Below the pieces are notes generated by a model, which searched no databases, was not told where the DNA came from, and saw nothing but the letters and a program-made list of their open reading frames with translations. Positions 8,071 to 15,104 of a stretch of 64,000 bases of DNA are shown here, piece by piece. A program made the position numbers and the translations under genes. This DNA is from a virus, in the IMG/VR virus record IMGVR_UViG_3300042520_002054, positions 56,709 to 120,708 of that record; one strand, 5' to 3'. Every line of letters starts with the position of its first letter. Position 1 is the first letter of the stretch.

Positions 8071-8922
8071 ATGAAAAGAACAGTAAACGGATTCGACGCA
8101 TATAATCGAATCATTACAGCAAGTACCCCAGAGCGTACAGATAGCTATACGCCTATCATGCATTCCAATGTCATTAGTCAAGTACGAAAAGAAATTGGAA
8201 AAGCAGGTTTTATGATTACTGCGGAAGATTACCGCAGTACCAATAACGGTCAAGTCGCTATTGGTAATTACAGGATTAACTATAAGTCAGATCCTGATAT
8301 TGAACTAACAGCTTCCTTTATGAATTCTTACAACAAACAGTTTGCATTTAGATTTACAATCGGTGCAATGGTTCGTGTATGCTTGAATGGAATGTTTGTA
8401 AGTGACGGTAAATTTGGTTTCTTCAAGCGTGTTCATAAAGGTGACGCCGACATCTTGTCAACATCAATTATTAGTGACTATCTCAAATCAGCTGATGATT
8501 ATTGGGGAACATTAGTAGGTGCTAAAGATGAGTTGAAAACTAAATCATTAAGTAAGTCTGACCAGTATAACATTCTTGGTCAACTATTCTTTGATGATAA
8601 GCTTTTGACTACTCTTCAGATGAACATTATCAAAAAAGAATTAGAAAATCCTTCTTTTGAGTATGGTGTTGACAATAGTTCTGCATGGGCTTTATATAAT
8701 CACGTAACTCTAGCATTAAAAGAATCACATCCAGCTAACTGGATGGATGATCATTATGCTATACATGATCGCTTTGCAGAGTATTTAGACTTAGGAACTC
8801 ATCGTACAAAATACATGGCAGAACTTACTGAAAAAGGTAAGACTGAACTTGTATTTGCTGATGAAACTGATGTTGTTAGTGAAGAAGAAATACCAGTTGA
8901 AACAGCTGGTTTCTTTTTATAA
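8071..8922 (+). CDS. DUF932-like protein
   Basis: A 283-aa protein resembling the DUF932 phage/plasmid family. It has an N-terminal segment of the type 'i.vG...v.p.s......i...', and a central FRFTIGAMVRVCLNGMFV (about 103-120) that matches the family's 'vGarvvCsNGm' signature. FKRVHKGDAD follows where family members have an R..H motif, and the second half is helical. The family's biochemical role is not established; its members often sit beside recombination genes. It starts one base after the DNA polymerase stop, so the two are coupled. A strong terminator follows at 8930-8964, closing this transcription unit. Confidence 0.6.
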   Translation: MKRTVNGFDAYNRIITASTPERTDSYTPIMHSNVISQVRKEIGKAGFMITAEDYRSTNNGQVAIGNYRINYKSDPDIELTASFMNSYNKQFAFRFTIGAMVRVCLNGMFVSDGKFGFFKRVHKGDADILSTSIISDYLKSADDYWGTLVGAKDELKTKSLSKSDQYNILGQLFFDDKLLTTLQMNIIKKELENPSFEYGVDNSSAWALYNHVTLALKESHPANWMDDHYAIHDRFAEYLDLGTHRTKYMAELTEKGKTELVFADETDVVSEEEIPVETAGFFL

Positions 8923-8929
8923 ATAATTA

Positions 8930-8964
8930 GAGGGGTCCTAGTGACCCCTCATTATTTTTTTTTT
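8930..8964 (+). terminator. Rho-independent terminator
   Basis: GAGGGGTC (8930-8937) pairs perfectly with GACCCCTC (8943-8950) around a 5-nt loop, followed by a long T-rich run. It closes the polymerase/DUF932 unit. Confidence 0.85.
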
Positions 8965-8968
8965 CATC

Positions 8969-9127
8969 ATGAAAGACGTAATTATTGAAACTATTGAATC
9001 ATTCTTCTCAAAGAAGAGAAACTATTCCTCATTTTATGTCATACGTAGGTATCTAAAAATGAAGTACAGAATTTATGTTTCTAAATCTGTTTTACTATCA
9101 AGATTTAAATCTTATAAAAAATCATGA
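8969..9127 (+). CDS. small basic protein (52 aa)
   Basis: This ORF starts at the first ATG after the terminator and ends in TGA overlapping the ATG of the dNMP kinase gene (ATGA), a standard coupling arrangement. The peptide is strongly basic, with repeated Arg/Lys/Tyr/Ser (MKDVIIETIESFF... KYRIYVSKSVLLSR...). Two short helices with a turn between them would suit a small winged-helix or DNA-binding fragment; that is only an impression. There is no membrane segment. The coupling and the absence of any other use for this 160-nt gap favour a real gene, though it is short. Confidence 0.55.
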   Translation: MKDVIIETIESFFSKKRNYSSFYVIRRYLKMKYRIYVSKSVLLSRFKSYKKS

Positions 9128-9840
9128 AAACACCTCACATTATAGGCATTTCAGGTAAAATTGGAACAGGTAAAGACACTGTTGCAAAGCTTATAAATAT
9201 TATTTGTAAGTATCCTGATTTTTCAGATGCCACAGTAGAACATTTTTATCATAATGGTAAATTTATTTCAAATACCTGGGACGTAAAAAAGTTTGCAGGT
9301 AAATTAAAACATATAGCATCTATACTGACAGGAATACCTGAGTATAAATTTGAAGATCAAGAATTCAAAAAAGCTCTTCTTGGTCCTGAGTGGGGTAATA
9401 CATCTACAAATACACCACTTAATAGCATTGAACCATTTAAAGATATTGAGTTTAATAATTTAATGAGTGTGCGAGAGTTTTTACAAAAGCTTGGTACAGA
9501 AGCTATGCGTAAGGGTCTACACGACAATACTTGGGTTAATGCATTATTTGCTTCTTATTATTCTGGATCTAGATGGGTTATTACAGATGTCAGGTTTGAA
9601 AATGAGGCTGATGCTATACGTTCTAGAAAAGGATTACTTATCAGAATGGTAAGAGAAAACGCTGAAATAAAATCTGATCACCCTTCTGAAACTGGTTTAG
9701 ATAAATATGAATTTGATGTATACCTCATCAATAATGGCACACTTCAAGATCTTATACCTAAAGTTCGTGAGCTTGTCAATCTATATGAATTAAACAGTAA
9801 TTACGAAGAGTTTCAGTCACATAACGAAGGTTTCTTTTAA
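9124..9840 (+). CDS. deoxynucleoside monophosphate kinase
   Basis: A 238-aa P-loop kinase. GISGKIGTGKDTV (about residues 8-20) is a Walker A motif of the phage dNMP kinase type. VKKFAGKLKHIASILTG and MSVREFLQKLGTEAMRKG are the substrate/lid regions typical of T4 gp1-like and related kinases. WVITDVRFENEADAI is the Walker B-like strand with the D-x-R-F-x-N-E pattern common to this family. These enzymes phosphorylate dNMPs (often including dTMP) to dNDPs, so it complements NrdAB and ThyX encoded 3-6 kb away. The start overlaps the 52-aa ORF by ATGA. The call is strong; exact base specificity is not predictable. Confidence 0.85.
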   Translation: MKTPHIIGISGKIGTGKDTVAKLINIICKYPDFSDATVEHFYHNGKFISNTWDVKKFAGKLKHIASILTGIPEYKFEDQEFKKALLGPEWGNTSTNTPLNSIEPFKDIEFNNLMSVREFLQKLGTEAMRKGLHDNTWVNALFASYYSGSRWVITDVRFENEADAIRSRKGLLIRMVRENAEIKSDHPSETGLDKYEFDVYLINNGTLQDLIPKVRELVNLYELNSNYEEFQSHNEGFF

Positions 9841-9851
9841 TAACATATCCT

Positions 9852-10181
9852 ATGGAAAACAAGACTTATTATGTAATGGGTGGAGAAAATGAACATGATA
9901 TAGAGTATATCATAGAAGTACCACACGATGAGGATGTTATAATCATGAAATATTCAGATTCTGTAACATGGTCTCAGCATGTCAGAAATCAAAAAATCAT
10001 GGAAGTTTTGAATTCAGGAGACGGATACAGAATTAATTGGACAACCAAACCCGGTAAGGTTTTAGACTATGCACAAATCGCTGAGTTAACTATTATGCTA
10101 GATTTTCTAAACCGTTTTGATTATTCACCGATGAAGTACAAAATATTAGAAGCTGTAAAAGAAAAAACCCCTCGTAATTGA
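9852..10181 (+). CDS. hypothetical protein (109 aa)
   Basis: No family recognised. An acidic small protein (EVPHDEDVIIMKYSDS near the start) with no membrane segment. It starts 11 nt after the kinase and is the last gene of the plus-strand early block. Its TGA stop (10179-10181) falls inside the bidirectional terminator hairpin, so the gene's final codons are part of that structure. The tight packing supports it being translated. Confidence 0.65.
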   Translation: MENKTYYVMGGENEHDIEYIIEVPHDEDVIIMKYSDSVTWSQHVRNQKIMEVLNSGDGYRINWTTKPGKVLDYAQIAELTIMLDFLNRFDYSPMKYKILEAVKEKTPRN

Positions 10182-10189
10182 GGGGTTTT
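10164..10189. terminator. Bidirectional terminator between convergent units
   Basis: AAAACCCCTC (10164-10173) pairs perfectly with GAGGGGTTTT (10180-10189) around GTAATT. The A-run on one side and T-run on the other make it work on both strands, ending the early plus-strand unit and the minus-strand lysis cassette. Confidence 0.85.
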
Positions 10190-10211
10190 CTTCTTATATA
10201 GTGAACATAAA

Positions 10212-10862
10212 CTATAGAGACTTAAGCATCTCTATAAGTTTAGGATGAGGGTAAATATCCACCTTATCTTTTCTTACAGAATTATGAGTATATACTCCAG
10301 GTTCACCTTTTAAAGCTCGTGGTGTAATGTCCCAAATATCTTCGTTATATTCTAAAGGAATTCCATATTTCTCTTTCCAAAGCAGCAAGAGTTCTTTTGT
10401 CGATTCTATTTGAGCATCAGTGTAATTATGAAAATATTTGTATCCTTTAAAAGGTTTTTCCAGTTCACATACTTGATCTGCAGGTACTTCTCTGTTGACA
10501 TAGTTATAAAACTTACCGTCTTTTAAAGTTAATTGTCCCCAGCAGCAGATTTCAATACCAATAGAAATCTTATCAAGACTCTGATAAGGTACTTTATGTT
10601 TGGTAAAGATATCCTGTTTCAAACCTAGGTGATACGCCCAGTACTTAGATGAAAATCCTTGGACAATTTGACCATCAATAGTAGCTGTACCCTTACCAGA
10701 AATAGAAACACAAGTAGCAATACGTTCAGTATTTGCAGCCCATCCTTTAAATACCTGTTCAGCATTTGCATTACCTGCTGTATGGTGTAAATAGATTTGT
10801 TTTTTAGGGAATACATCCTGCATGTACTGACTTGCAGGAAAAGCTATTTGTTTAATGTTCAT
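10212..10862 (-). CDS. N-acetylmuramoyl-L-alanine amidase (endolysin)
   Basis: A 216-aa Amidase_2/PGRP-type hydrolase that would cut the amide bond between muramic acid and the stem peptide to release progeny. YLHHTAGNAN (H26/H27) holds the first zinc ligand, YWAYHLGL a central His, and THNSVRKDKVDIYPHP the C-terminal H...K.D site of the family. ISIGIEICCWG is the conserved core strand with Glu. There is no signal peptide, so export must depend on the holin in the same cassette. Its ATG overlaps the stop of the spanin-like gene (ATGA), so the two are coupled. It is last in the lysis operon and ends just before the bidirectional terminator. Confidence 0.88.
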   Translation of the reverse strand: MNIKQIAFPASQYMQDVFPKKQIYLHHTAGNANAEQVFKGWAANTERIATCVSISGKGTATIDGQIVQGFSSKYWAYHLGLKQDIFTKHKVPYQSLDKISIGIEICCWGQLTLKDGKFYNYVNREVPADQVCELEKPFKGYKYFHNYTDAQIESTKELLLLWKEKYGIPLEYNEDIWDITPRALKGEPGVYTHNSVRKDKVDIYPHPKLIEMLKSL

Positions 10863-11470
10863 TTCTTAGATAATTTGAGTTTCCACTGCGTACCAATTCC
10901 GAAAAAAGGACCTTGATTCGGAATGATCATTCCATTTACATAATAAACTTTGTCAGATTTTGTCTTCAAATACAAATTCAATTCAGCACCCACTGTATTT
11001 AGTTCGGTATTTGTAAAGATTCCACCCCCTACATACACCTGGTTACGGTTTTTGACCACAGTTGTTGTCTCTTTTACAATAGGTAACCTGTACTTATAGT
11101 TGTATATTCTATTCTTTAGCTCATTAAACTGTACAGAATCAACAACAAAGACGTAACCTAAAGAGTCAAGCTTTAGTGTATCAGCGTAAATATTGATTGC
11201 AGTATATTCCTTAACCAAATTCTGAAACTGTTTTTTTAATACAGCATAATTTGTATCAGGTATGTATTTAATTTCTCCAGGTAAATAAGTTGTATCTCTA
11301 ATTATCCTGGGAACTTTACGAACAATCAACGAGTCTTTAGTAATGTATACAGTATCTCTTTTTACTGTAACCTGACCGGGTTCTGTAATCGTACTTGGAC
11401 CAGAACATGATCTTTGTAGTAGTATAATCAATACTAAGACTCCTATAATAATTAAATAAAATCTATTCAT
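10859..11470 (-). CDS. membrane-anchored lysis protein, spanin-like
   Basis: A 203-aa protein with an N-terminal transmembrane anchor (about residues 5-19, YLIIIGVLVLIILLQ). A long periplasmic region follows with a repeated 'RDTVYI/RDTTYLPGEIKYI' pattern and a helical stretch (80-130). The end is beta-rich (VYVGGGIFTNTE..., FGIGTQWKLKL). One-anchor proteins with periplasmic extensions between holin and endolysin are often spanins or lysis accessories that disrupt the outer membrane; the beta-rich end is unusual for a Rz-type spanin. Cysteine C22 after the anchor is not in a proper lipobox. Position in the cassette supports a lysis role; the mechanism is inferred. Confidence 0.55.
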   Translation of the reverse strand: MNRFYLIIIGVLVLIILLQRSCSGPSTITEPGQVTVKRDTVYITKDSLIVRKVPRIIRDTTYLPGEIKYIPDTNYAVLKKQFQNLVKEYTAINIYADTLKLDSLGYVFVVDSVQFNELKNRIYNYKYRLPIVKETTTVVKNRNQVYVGGGIFTNTELNTVGAELNLYLKTKSDKVYYVNGMIIPNQGPFFGIGTQWKLKLSKK

Positions 11471-11488
11471 TTGGTTTTCAATAAGTTA

Positions 11489-11755
11489 TCAAACATCTGG
11501 GTCCTGCTTTTCTTCTTCTTTCTTTGCAGGTCTTTTAATCACTTGACCCAGAGTACCGATACCAAGTGAGGCAGCACATAGTATCAAGAATCCATCAAAT
11601 ACATATTGATGAATGTTTAATGTTTTACCTATAAGACCTGTAATCAAGTCAGCTATCAATATGATTAAGCAAGCAACAAGAGAAACAAGACCCACGAATG
11701 TTTTTTCGCTGATCTCATTATCATCTCTAATTAGCTTTTTAAAAAACTCTATCAT
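11489..11755 (-). CDS. holin
   Basis: An 88-aa protein with two predicted transmembrane segments, VGLVSLVACLIILIADLITGLIG (about 21-43) and YVFDGFLILCAASLGIGTLG (about 51-70). The end is charged, with the Lys/Glu-rich tail KRPAKKEEEKQ. Size, two-segment topology and position just upstream of the spanin-like and amidase genes fit a class II-type holin, which would form the membrane lesion that times lysis and lets the amidase out. No specific holin family is recognised, so the call rests on topology and context. Confidence 0.72.
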   Translation of the reverse strand: MIEFFKKLIRDDNEISEKTFVGLVSLVACLIILIADLITGLIGKTLNIHQYVFDGFLILCAASLGIGTLGQVIKRPAKKEEEKQDPDV

Positions 11756-11760
11756 AAAAA

Positions 11761-12066
11761 TTATTTTCTCTTGTAATCAATGTCGTTTTCAGGCTTAATA
11801 TAATAAGTCTGTTCTCTTTCTTGAGATTGCGAAGGCAACTCTGAAGAAGCGGGCTTACTTGTAGTAAACACATAGTTCTTTAGCATCGATACATCTGATT
11901 CCAGTTGCTCGATTTTAACTCTGTCCGCACTCTGATTTGTCAGAAGCAATTTTACGTCAGCTCGCATTTCGGTAATATCCCTCCACAACAGGATACCGAC
12001 AAGTCCGATAAGCATAGGACTTGCCCACTCTTTGACAGTGCTGATAACTTTTTCTTTGTCTTGCAT
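11761..12066 (-). CDS. small membrane/coiled-coil protein of the lysis cassette
   Basis: A 101-aa protein, first in the lysis operon. It has one hydrophobic segment (SPMLIGLVGILLW, about residues 16-28) and then a heptad-like helix (ADVKLLLTNQSADRVKIEQLESDVSML, to about 63). The tail is polar, with Ser/Glu repeats and a basic end. This is the layout of haemolysin XhlA-like or holin-partner proteins and of some i-spanins. It ends 5 nt before the holin start. The start codon immediately follows the long inverted repeat at 12067-12113, which could control its translation and hence the whole cassette. Confidence 0.6.
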   Translation of the reverse strand: MQDKEKVISTVKEWASPMLIGLVGILLWRDITEMRADVKLLLTNQSADRVKIEQLESDVSMLKNYVFTTSKPASSELPSQSQEREQTYYIKPENDIDYKRK

Positions 12067-12113
12067 GGTAGTATGATCAAAATAGATTGTAAAAAGTTTT
12101 TGATAATTCTACC
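12067..12113 (-). promoter_or_regulatory. Leader hairpin of the lysis operon
   Basis: GGTAGTATGATCAAAA (12067-12082) and TTTTGATAATTCTACC (12098-12113) form a 16-bp inverted repeat with two mismatches and a 15-nt spacer. On the minus-strand transcript this hairpin would end directly at the AUG of the first lysis gene. Confidence 0.5.
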
Positions 12114-12166
12114 ACCTCCCTCATATAAAATATACCCAATAGTTTCGAGTTCTCCAAGAAATTCAC

Positions 12167-12180
12167 TTACTTTGTAGAAC
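12167..12180 (+). promoter_or_regulatory. Promoter-like copy of the TTTGTAGAAC motif
   Basis: TTACTTTGTAGAAC. This differs from TAnnTTTG by one base, and TTTC at 12143-12146 stands 20 nt upstream in place of the -33 TTTG. It would serve the small ORF at 12204 and possibly nrdB. Confidence 0.45.
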
Positions 12181-12203
12181 TCATTAATGAATATTTAATC
12201 AAT

Positions 12204-12317
12204 ATGATTTCAAAGTACTGTAAACTAGAAGTTTGTGTGAATTGCATGAATTTTTCCAAAAATTTCATGCACTCTAAGACCAGACTTCCTGTAGAACTTT
12301 GTAAATTATATATGTAA
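12204..12317 (+). CDS. possible Cys-rich micro-ORF (37 aa)
   Basis: ATG at 12204 to TAA at 12315-12317, in the divergent control region ahead of nrdB. The peptide has four cysteines, with CKLEVCVNC near the start and LCKLYM at the end, a spacing that could bind a metal. It begins about 24 nt after a promoter-like motif, the same layout as the gene at 5715. Against it: it is short, contains a second motif copy (12290-12297), and an inverted repeat lies inside it. It may simply be untranslated leader. Confidence 0.3.
   Translation: MISKYCKLEVCVNCMNFSKNFMHSKTRLPVELCKLYM
12243..12271. repeat. Inverted repeat in the divergent control region
   Basis: TGCATGAA (12243-12250) and TTCATGCA (12264-12271) are a perfect 8-bp inverted repeat. 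The A/T-rich spacer also partly pairs (TTTTT with AAAAA). No T-run follows, so it is more likely an operator or leader structure than a terminator. Confidence 0.4.
12288..12300 (+). promoter_or_regulatory. Second TGTAGAACTT motif copy upstream of nrdB
   Basis: CCTGTAGAACTTT, sharing TGTAGAACTT with the other intergenic copies but lacking TAnn before it. It is about 110 nt before nrdB. Weak as a promoter on its own. Confidence 0.3.
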
Positions 12318-12410
12318 CTCCTCATTATTTACTGACCATTCATGTCCTTCATTTTTCGGGATATGGGAGGTCTTTTTGTCTCTATATGCAACACTAACAA
12401 AACATAGAAT

Positions 12411-13385
12411 ATGGGAATTTTTGACAAACGTATCGCATTTAAACCTTACGAACACCCTGAGATTATGAAATACAGGGATGCCATCAAGCATAGTCGCTGG
12501 GACGTTGAAGAATTCAACTTTGACAGTGATGCTTATGATTTTAAACACAAGCTTTCTAACGCAGAAAAGGAAGCTATTAAAAGAACTCTTCTCGCTATTT
12601 CGCAAATTGAGATCAGTGTCAAAACATTCTGGGCTAAATTAGGAGAACACATTCCTAAACCAGAATTCAATGCTGTAGGTATTACGTTTGCTGAAAACGA
12701 AGTAGTACACTCTGAAGCATACTCTAAGCTTTTAGAAGTACTTGGATTTAACAGTGAGTTTGATTTACTACTTCAGAACCCTGTTATAGGTGGACGTGTA
12801 GAGTATCTTACCAAGTATCTTAAAAACAGTGGAGACAATGCAAAGCAGGTATATACCCTGAATCTTGCTTTGTTCTCAATGTTTATTGAGAACGTATCTC
12901 TTTTCAGCCAATTTGCTATTGTAAAATCATTTATTGAAAAGAAAAATCTTTTAAAAGAGGTTGACACAGTAATTGAAGCTACGATGAAAGAAGAAATTAT
13001 CCATGCTCAGTTAGGTATGCATGTCATTAACCTTATAAAAAAAGAGTACCCAGAATGGTTTGACCAGGATTTTTATGAAAAAATCTATAGAGCATGCAAA
13101 AAAGCTTTTGATGCTGAGGTTAAAATCATTGACTGGATATTCGAAGAAGGTGAAATTGACACTGTATCTAAAGAAGCTGTAATTGAATTTATTAAGAATA
13201 GATTTAATAGCTCACTTACTGCTATAGGAGGTGAGGAACTATTCGAAATAAACGAAACAGTTTTATCTGAACTATACTGGATGGTTGAAGCTATCTATGG
13301 ATATGTTCGCAACGATTTCTTCAATACACAAGGAACAAACTACACTAAATTTCAAAAATCAATAACAAGTAAAGATCTTTTTTAA
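12411..13385 (+). CDS. nrdB: ribonucleoside-diphosphate reductase, beta subunit
   Basis: A 324-aa class I R2 protein that holds the diiron-tyrosyl radical cofactor and passes the radical to NrdA. ENEVVHSEAY gives E97-x-x-H100 and the radical tyrosine Y104; MKEEIIHAQLG supplies the second ExxH. The first iron ligand, Asp84 in E. coli, appears to be E67 in SQIEISVK, a pattern I associate with Bacteroidetes NrdB. The C-terminus (YTKFQKSITSKDLF) has the Tyr and acidic end expected for docking on the alpha subunit. It makes dNDPs for phage replication with NrdA, whose ATG is one base after this stop. The leader is the 344-bp divergent region. Confidence 0.93.
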   Translation: MGIFDKRIAFKPYEHPEIMKYRDAIKHSRWDVEEFNFDSDAYDFKHKLSNAEKEAIKRTLLAISQIEISVKTFWAKLGEHIPKPEFNAVGITFAENEVVHSEAYSKLLEVLGFNSEFDLLLQNPVIGGRVEYLTKYLKNSGDNAKQVYTLNLALFSMFIENVSLFSQFAIVKSFIEKKNLLKEVDTVIEATMKEEIIHAQLGMHVINLIKKEYPEWFDQDFYEKIYRACKKAFDAEVKIIDWIFEEGEIDTVSKEAVIEFIKNRFNSSLTAIGGEELFEINETVLSELYWMVEAIYGYVRNDFFNTQGTNYTKFQKSITSKDLF

Positions 13386-13386
13386 T

Positions 13387-15039
13387 ATGGCGAAAATGGA
13401 CTGGTATACTCCCCTTAGTGAGGAGTTCATGGGAAGAGGTTATTTTCATAACGATAGTACTATTAACGATAGAATAGACTCAATTGCTAAACTTGTAGGT
13501 GATACTTTTAAAGATGAAGAAATCGCTTTTAAAGTAAAAGAGTATATAGAGAATGGTTATTATGTATTACCATCCCCTGTATGGAGTAATGTCGGAACCG
13601 GTCGTGGTTCCGGTATCTCTTGCTTTAATACACACGTAAGTGACAGCATTGAATCTATCATTCGAGGTAATGCTGAAGTAGGAATGCTTTGTAAAATTGG
13701 AGGTGGTACATCCGGTTATTTTGGTGAAATCAGACCTGCGGGGAGTAAGATTTCTACAGGTGGTGAAACCTACGGTGCTGTGCATTTTATGCAGATGTTT
13801 GACACTACCAAAAACGTAATCTCTCAGAACAATGTTCGTCGAGGTGAATTTGCTGCTTACCTGGATATTACTCATGGTGATATCAAAGATTTCTTGAGAA
13901 TCAATGCTGAAGGTCATAAGCTCCAGCGCTTCCCTTTCGGTGTTTGTGTTTCTGACAAATGGTTGGAAGACATGAAAGCTGGTGATATGGATAAGCGTGA
14001 ACTATGGGCTATGGTTATTGACTCAAGAAACCGTACAGGATTTCCATATATCTTTTATACAGACAACGTAAACAACAATACTGTTGATGTATATAAAGAC
14101 ACAGAAGCAAGGATTAATTCTTCAAATATGTGTACAGAAATTCTTCTACCTTCTACTGAAGAAGAATCATTTGTATGTGATTTGGTTGGTATGAACCTGG
14201 TTAAGTTTGATGAATGGAAAGATACCGACGCTGTAAGAATTGCAGTATATATTGCTGATGCTGTGCTGCAGGAGTTTATTAATCGTTATCGTGAGACACC
14301 ATTTATTTCCAGAGCTATTAAGTTTGCTGAAAGACACCGTGCTATTGGTATTGGTGCATCAGGATATCACTCTTACTTGCAAAGTAAGATGATTCCTTTT
14401 GAGTCTTTGACTGCAAAGTTCACTAATACTTTGATTTTCAAAACAATTCAAGAACAAGCTTGGGAAGCATCTCGTGAGATGGCTAAGAAATATGGTAAAC
14501 CTGAAGCACTTGCTTCTGATAAATACGATAGACGTCATACAACGCTTACAGCTGTTGCACCAAACACGTCTTCGTCATTTATTATGGGTCAACAATCTCA
14601 GTCAATTGAACCATATACTTCTAATTACTACATCAAAAAGACTGCTAAAGTCAAGCATGCTGTAAAAAATCCTTACTTAAAAGAGCTTCTTGCTAGTATG
14701 GGTAAGGATACCATGGAGGTATGGGAGTCAATTCTACAAAGATCTGGTAGTGTTCAACACTTACCGTTCTTGTCAGAAGATGAGAAACTTGTATTTAGAA
14801 CCTTTATGGAAATATCTCAGATGGAGATTGTTATCCAGGCAGGTCAAAGACAAAAGTTTATTGATCAAGGTCAGTCACTGAATCTAATGATTCATCCTGC
14901 AACACCGACTAGAGATGTTAATACACTTCTTCTTAAAGCTCACGAGCTTGGAGTAAAAACATTGTATTATCAGTTAGGTCAAAATGCTGCTCAAGAATTT
15001 GCAAGAGATATTCTTTCTTGTGAGTCATGCGCAGGATAA
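13387..15039 (+). CDS. nrdA: ribonucleoside-diphosphate reductase, alpha subunit (no ATP cone)
   Basis: A 550-aa class I catalytic subunit. GSGISCFN (C79) and FVCDLVGMNL hold the redox cysteine pair. NSSNMCTEILLPS has the N-x-C-x-E active site with the thiyl-radical Cys. KTLYYQLG (Y527/Y528) is the radical-transfer tyrosine pair, and the C-terminal SCESCAG (C545/C548) is the re-reducing pair. The N-terminal ATP-cone regulatory domain is absent: the protein begins almost directly with the catalytic barrel, shorter than the ~760 aa of E. coli NrdA. That would remove dATP feedback, a common phage trait. Coupled to nrdB with a one-base gap, and followed by a terminator at 15047-15084. Confidence 0.94.
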   Translation: MAKMDWYTPLSEEFMGRGYFHNDSTINDRIDSIAKLVGDTFKDEEIAFKVKEYIENGYYVLPSPVWSNVGTGRGSGISCFNTHVSDSIESIIRGNAEVGMLCKIGGGTSGYFGEIRPAGSKISTGGETYGAVHFMQMFDTTKNVISQNNVRRGEFAAYLDITHGDIKDFLRINAEGHKLQRFPFGVCVSDKWLEDMKAGDMDKRELWAMVIDSRNRTGFPYIFYTDNVNNNTVDVYKDTEARINSSNMCTEILLPSTEEESFVCDLVGMNLVKFDEWKDTDAVRIAVYIADAVLQEFINRYRETPFISRAIKFAERHRAIGIGASGYHSYLQSKMIPFESLTAKFTNTLIFKTIQEQAWEASREMAKKYGKPEALASDKYDRRHTTLTAVAPNTSSSFIMGQQSQSIEPYTSNYYIKKTAKVKHAVKNPYLKELLASMGKDTMEVWESILQRSGSVQHLPFLSEDEKLVFRTFMEISQMEIVIQAGQRQKFIDQGQSLNLMIHPATPTRDVNTLLLKAHELGVKTLYYQLGQNAAQEFARDILSCESCAG

Positions 15040-15046
15040 AATAATG

Positions 15047-15084
15047 AAGCTTGGGGTCGTAATTTGCGACCTCAAGTTTTTTAT
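15047..15084 (+). terminator. Rho-independent terminator after nrdA
   Basis: CTTGGGGTCG (15050-15059) pairs with CGACCTCAAG (15067-15076), with one G-T wobble, followed by TTTTTTATTAT. It would reduce read-through into thyX. Confidence 0.8.
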
Positions 15085-15104
15085 TATAAAAACCAACCAT
15101 CCTT

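Noticed and set aside
10859-11470. Lipoprotein signal in the spanin-like protein
   Set aside because: The residues before C22 (LQRSC) do not fit a lipobox, so it is treated as a plain transmembrane anchor.
12341-12406. 21-codon ORF directly before nrdB
   Set aside because: Too short, with no motif and no clear start context.
12306-12605. 99-aa minus-strand ORF overlapping the nrdB start
   Set aside because: It covers conserved NrdB codons and part of the control region. The nrdB frame is clearly the real one.
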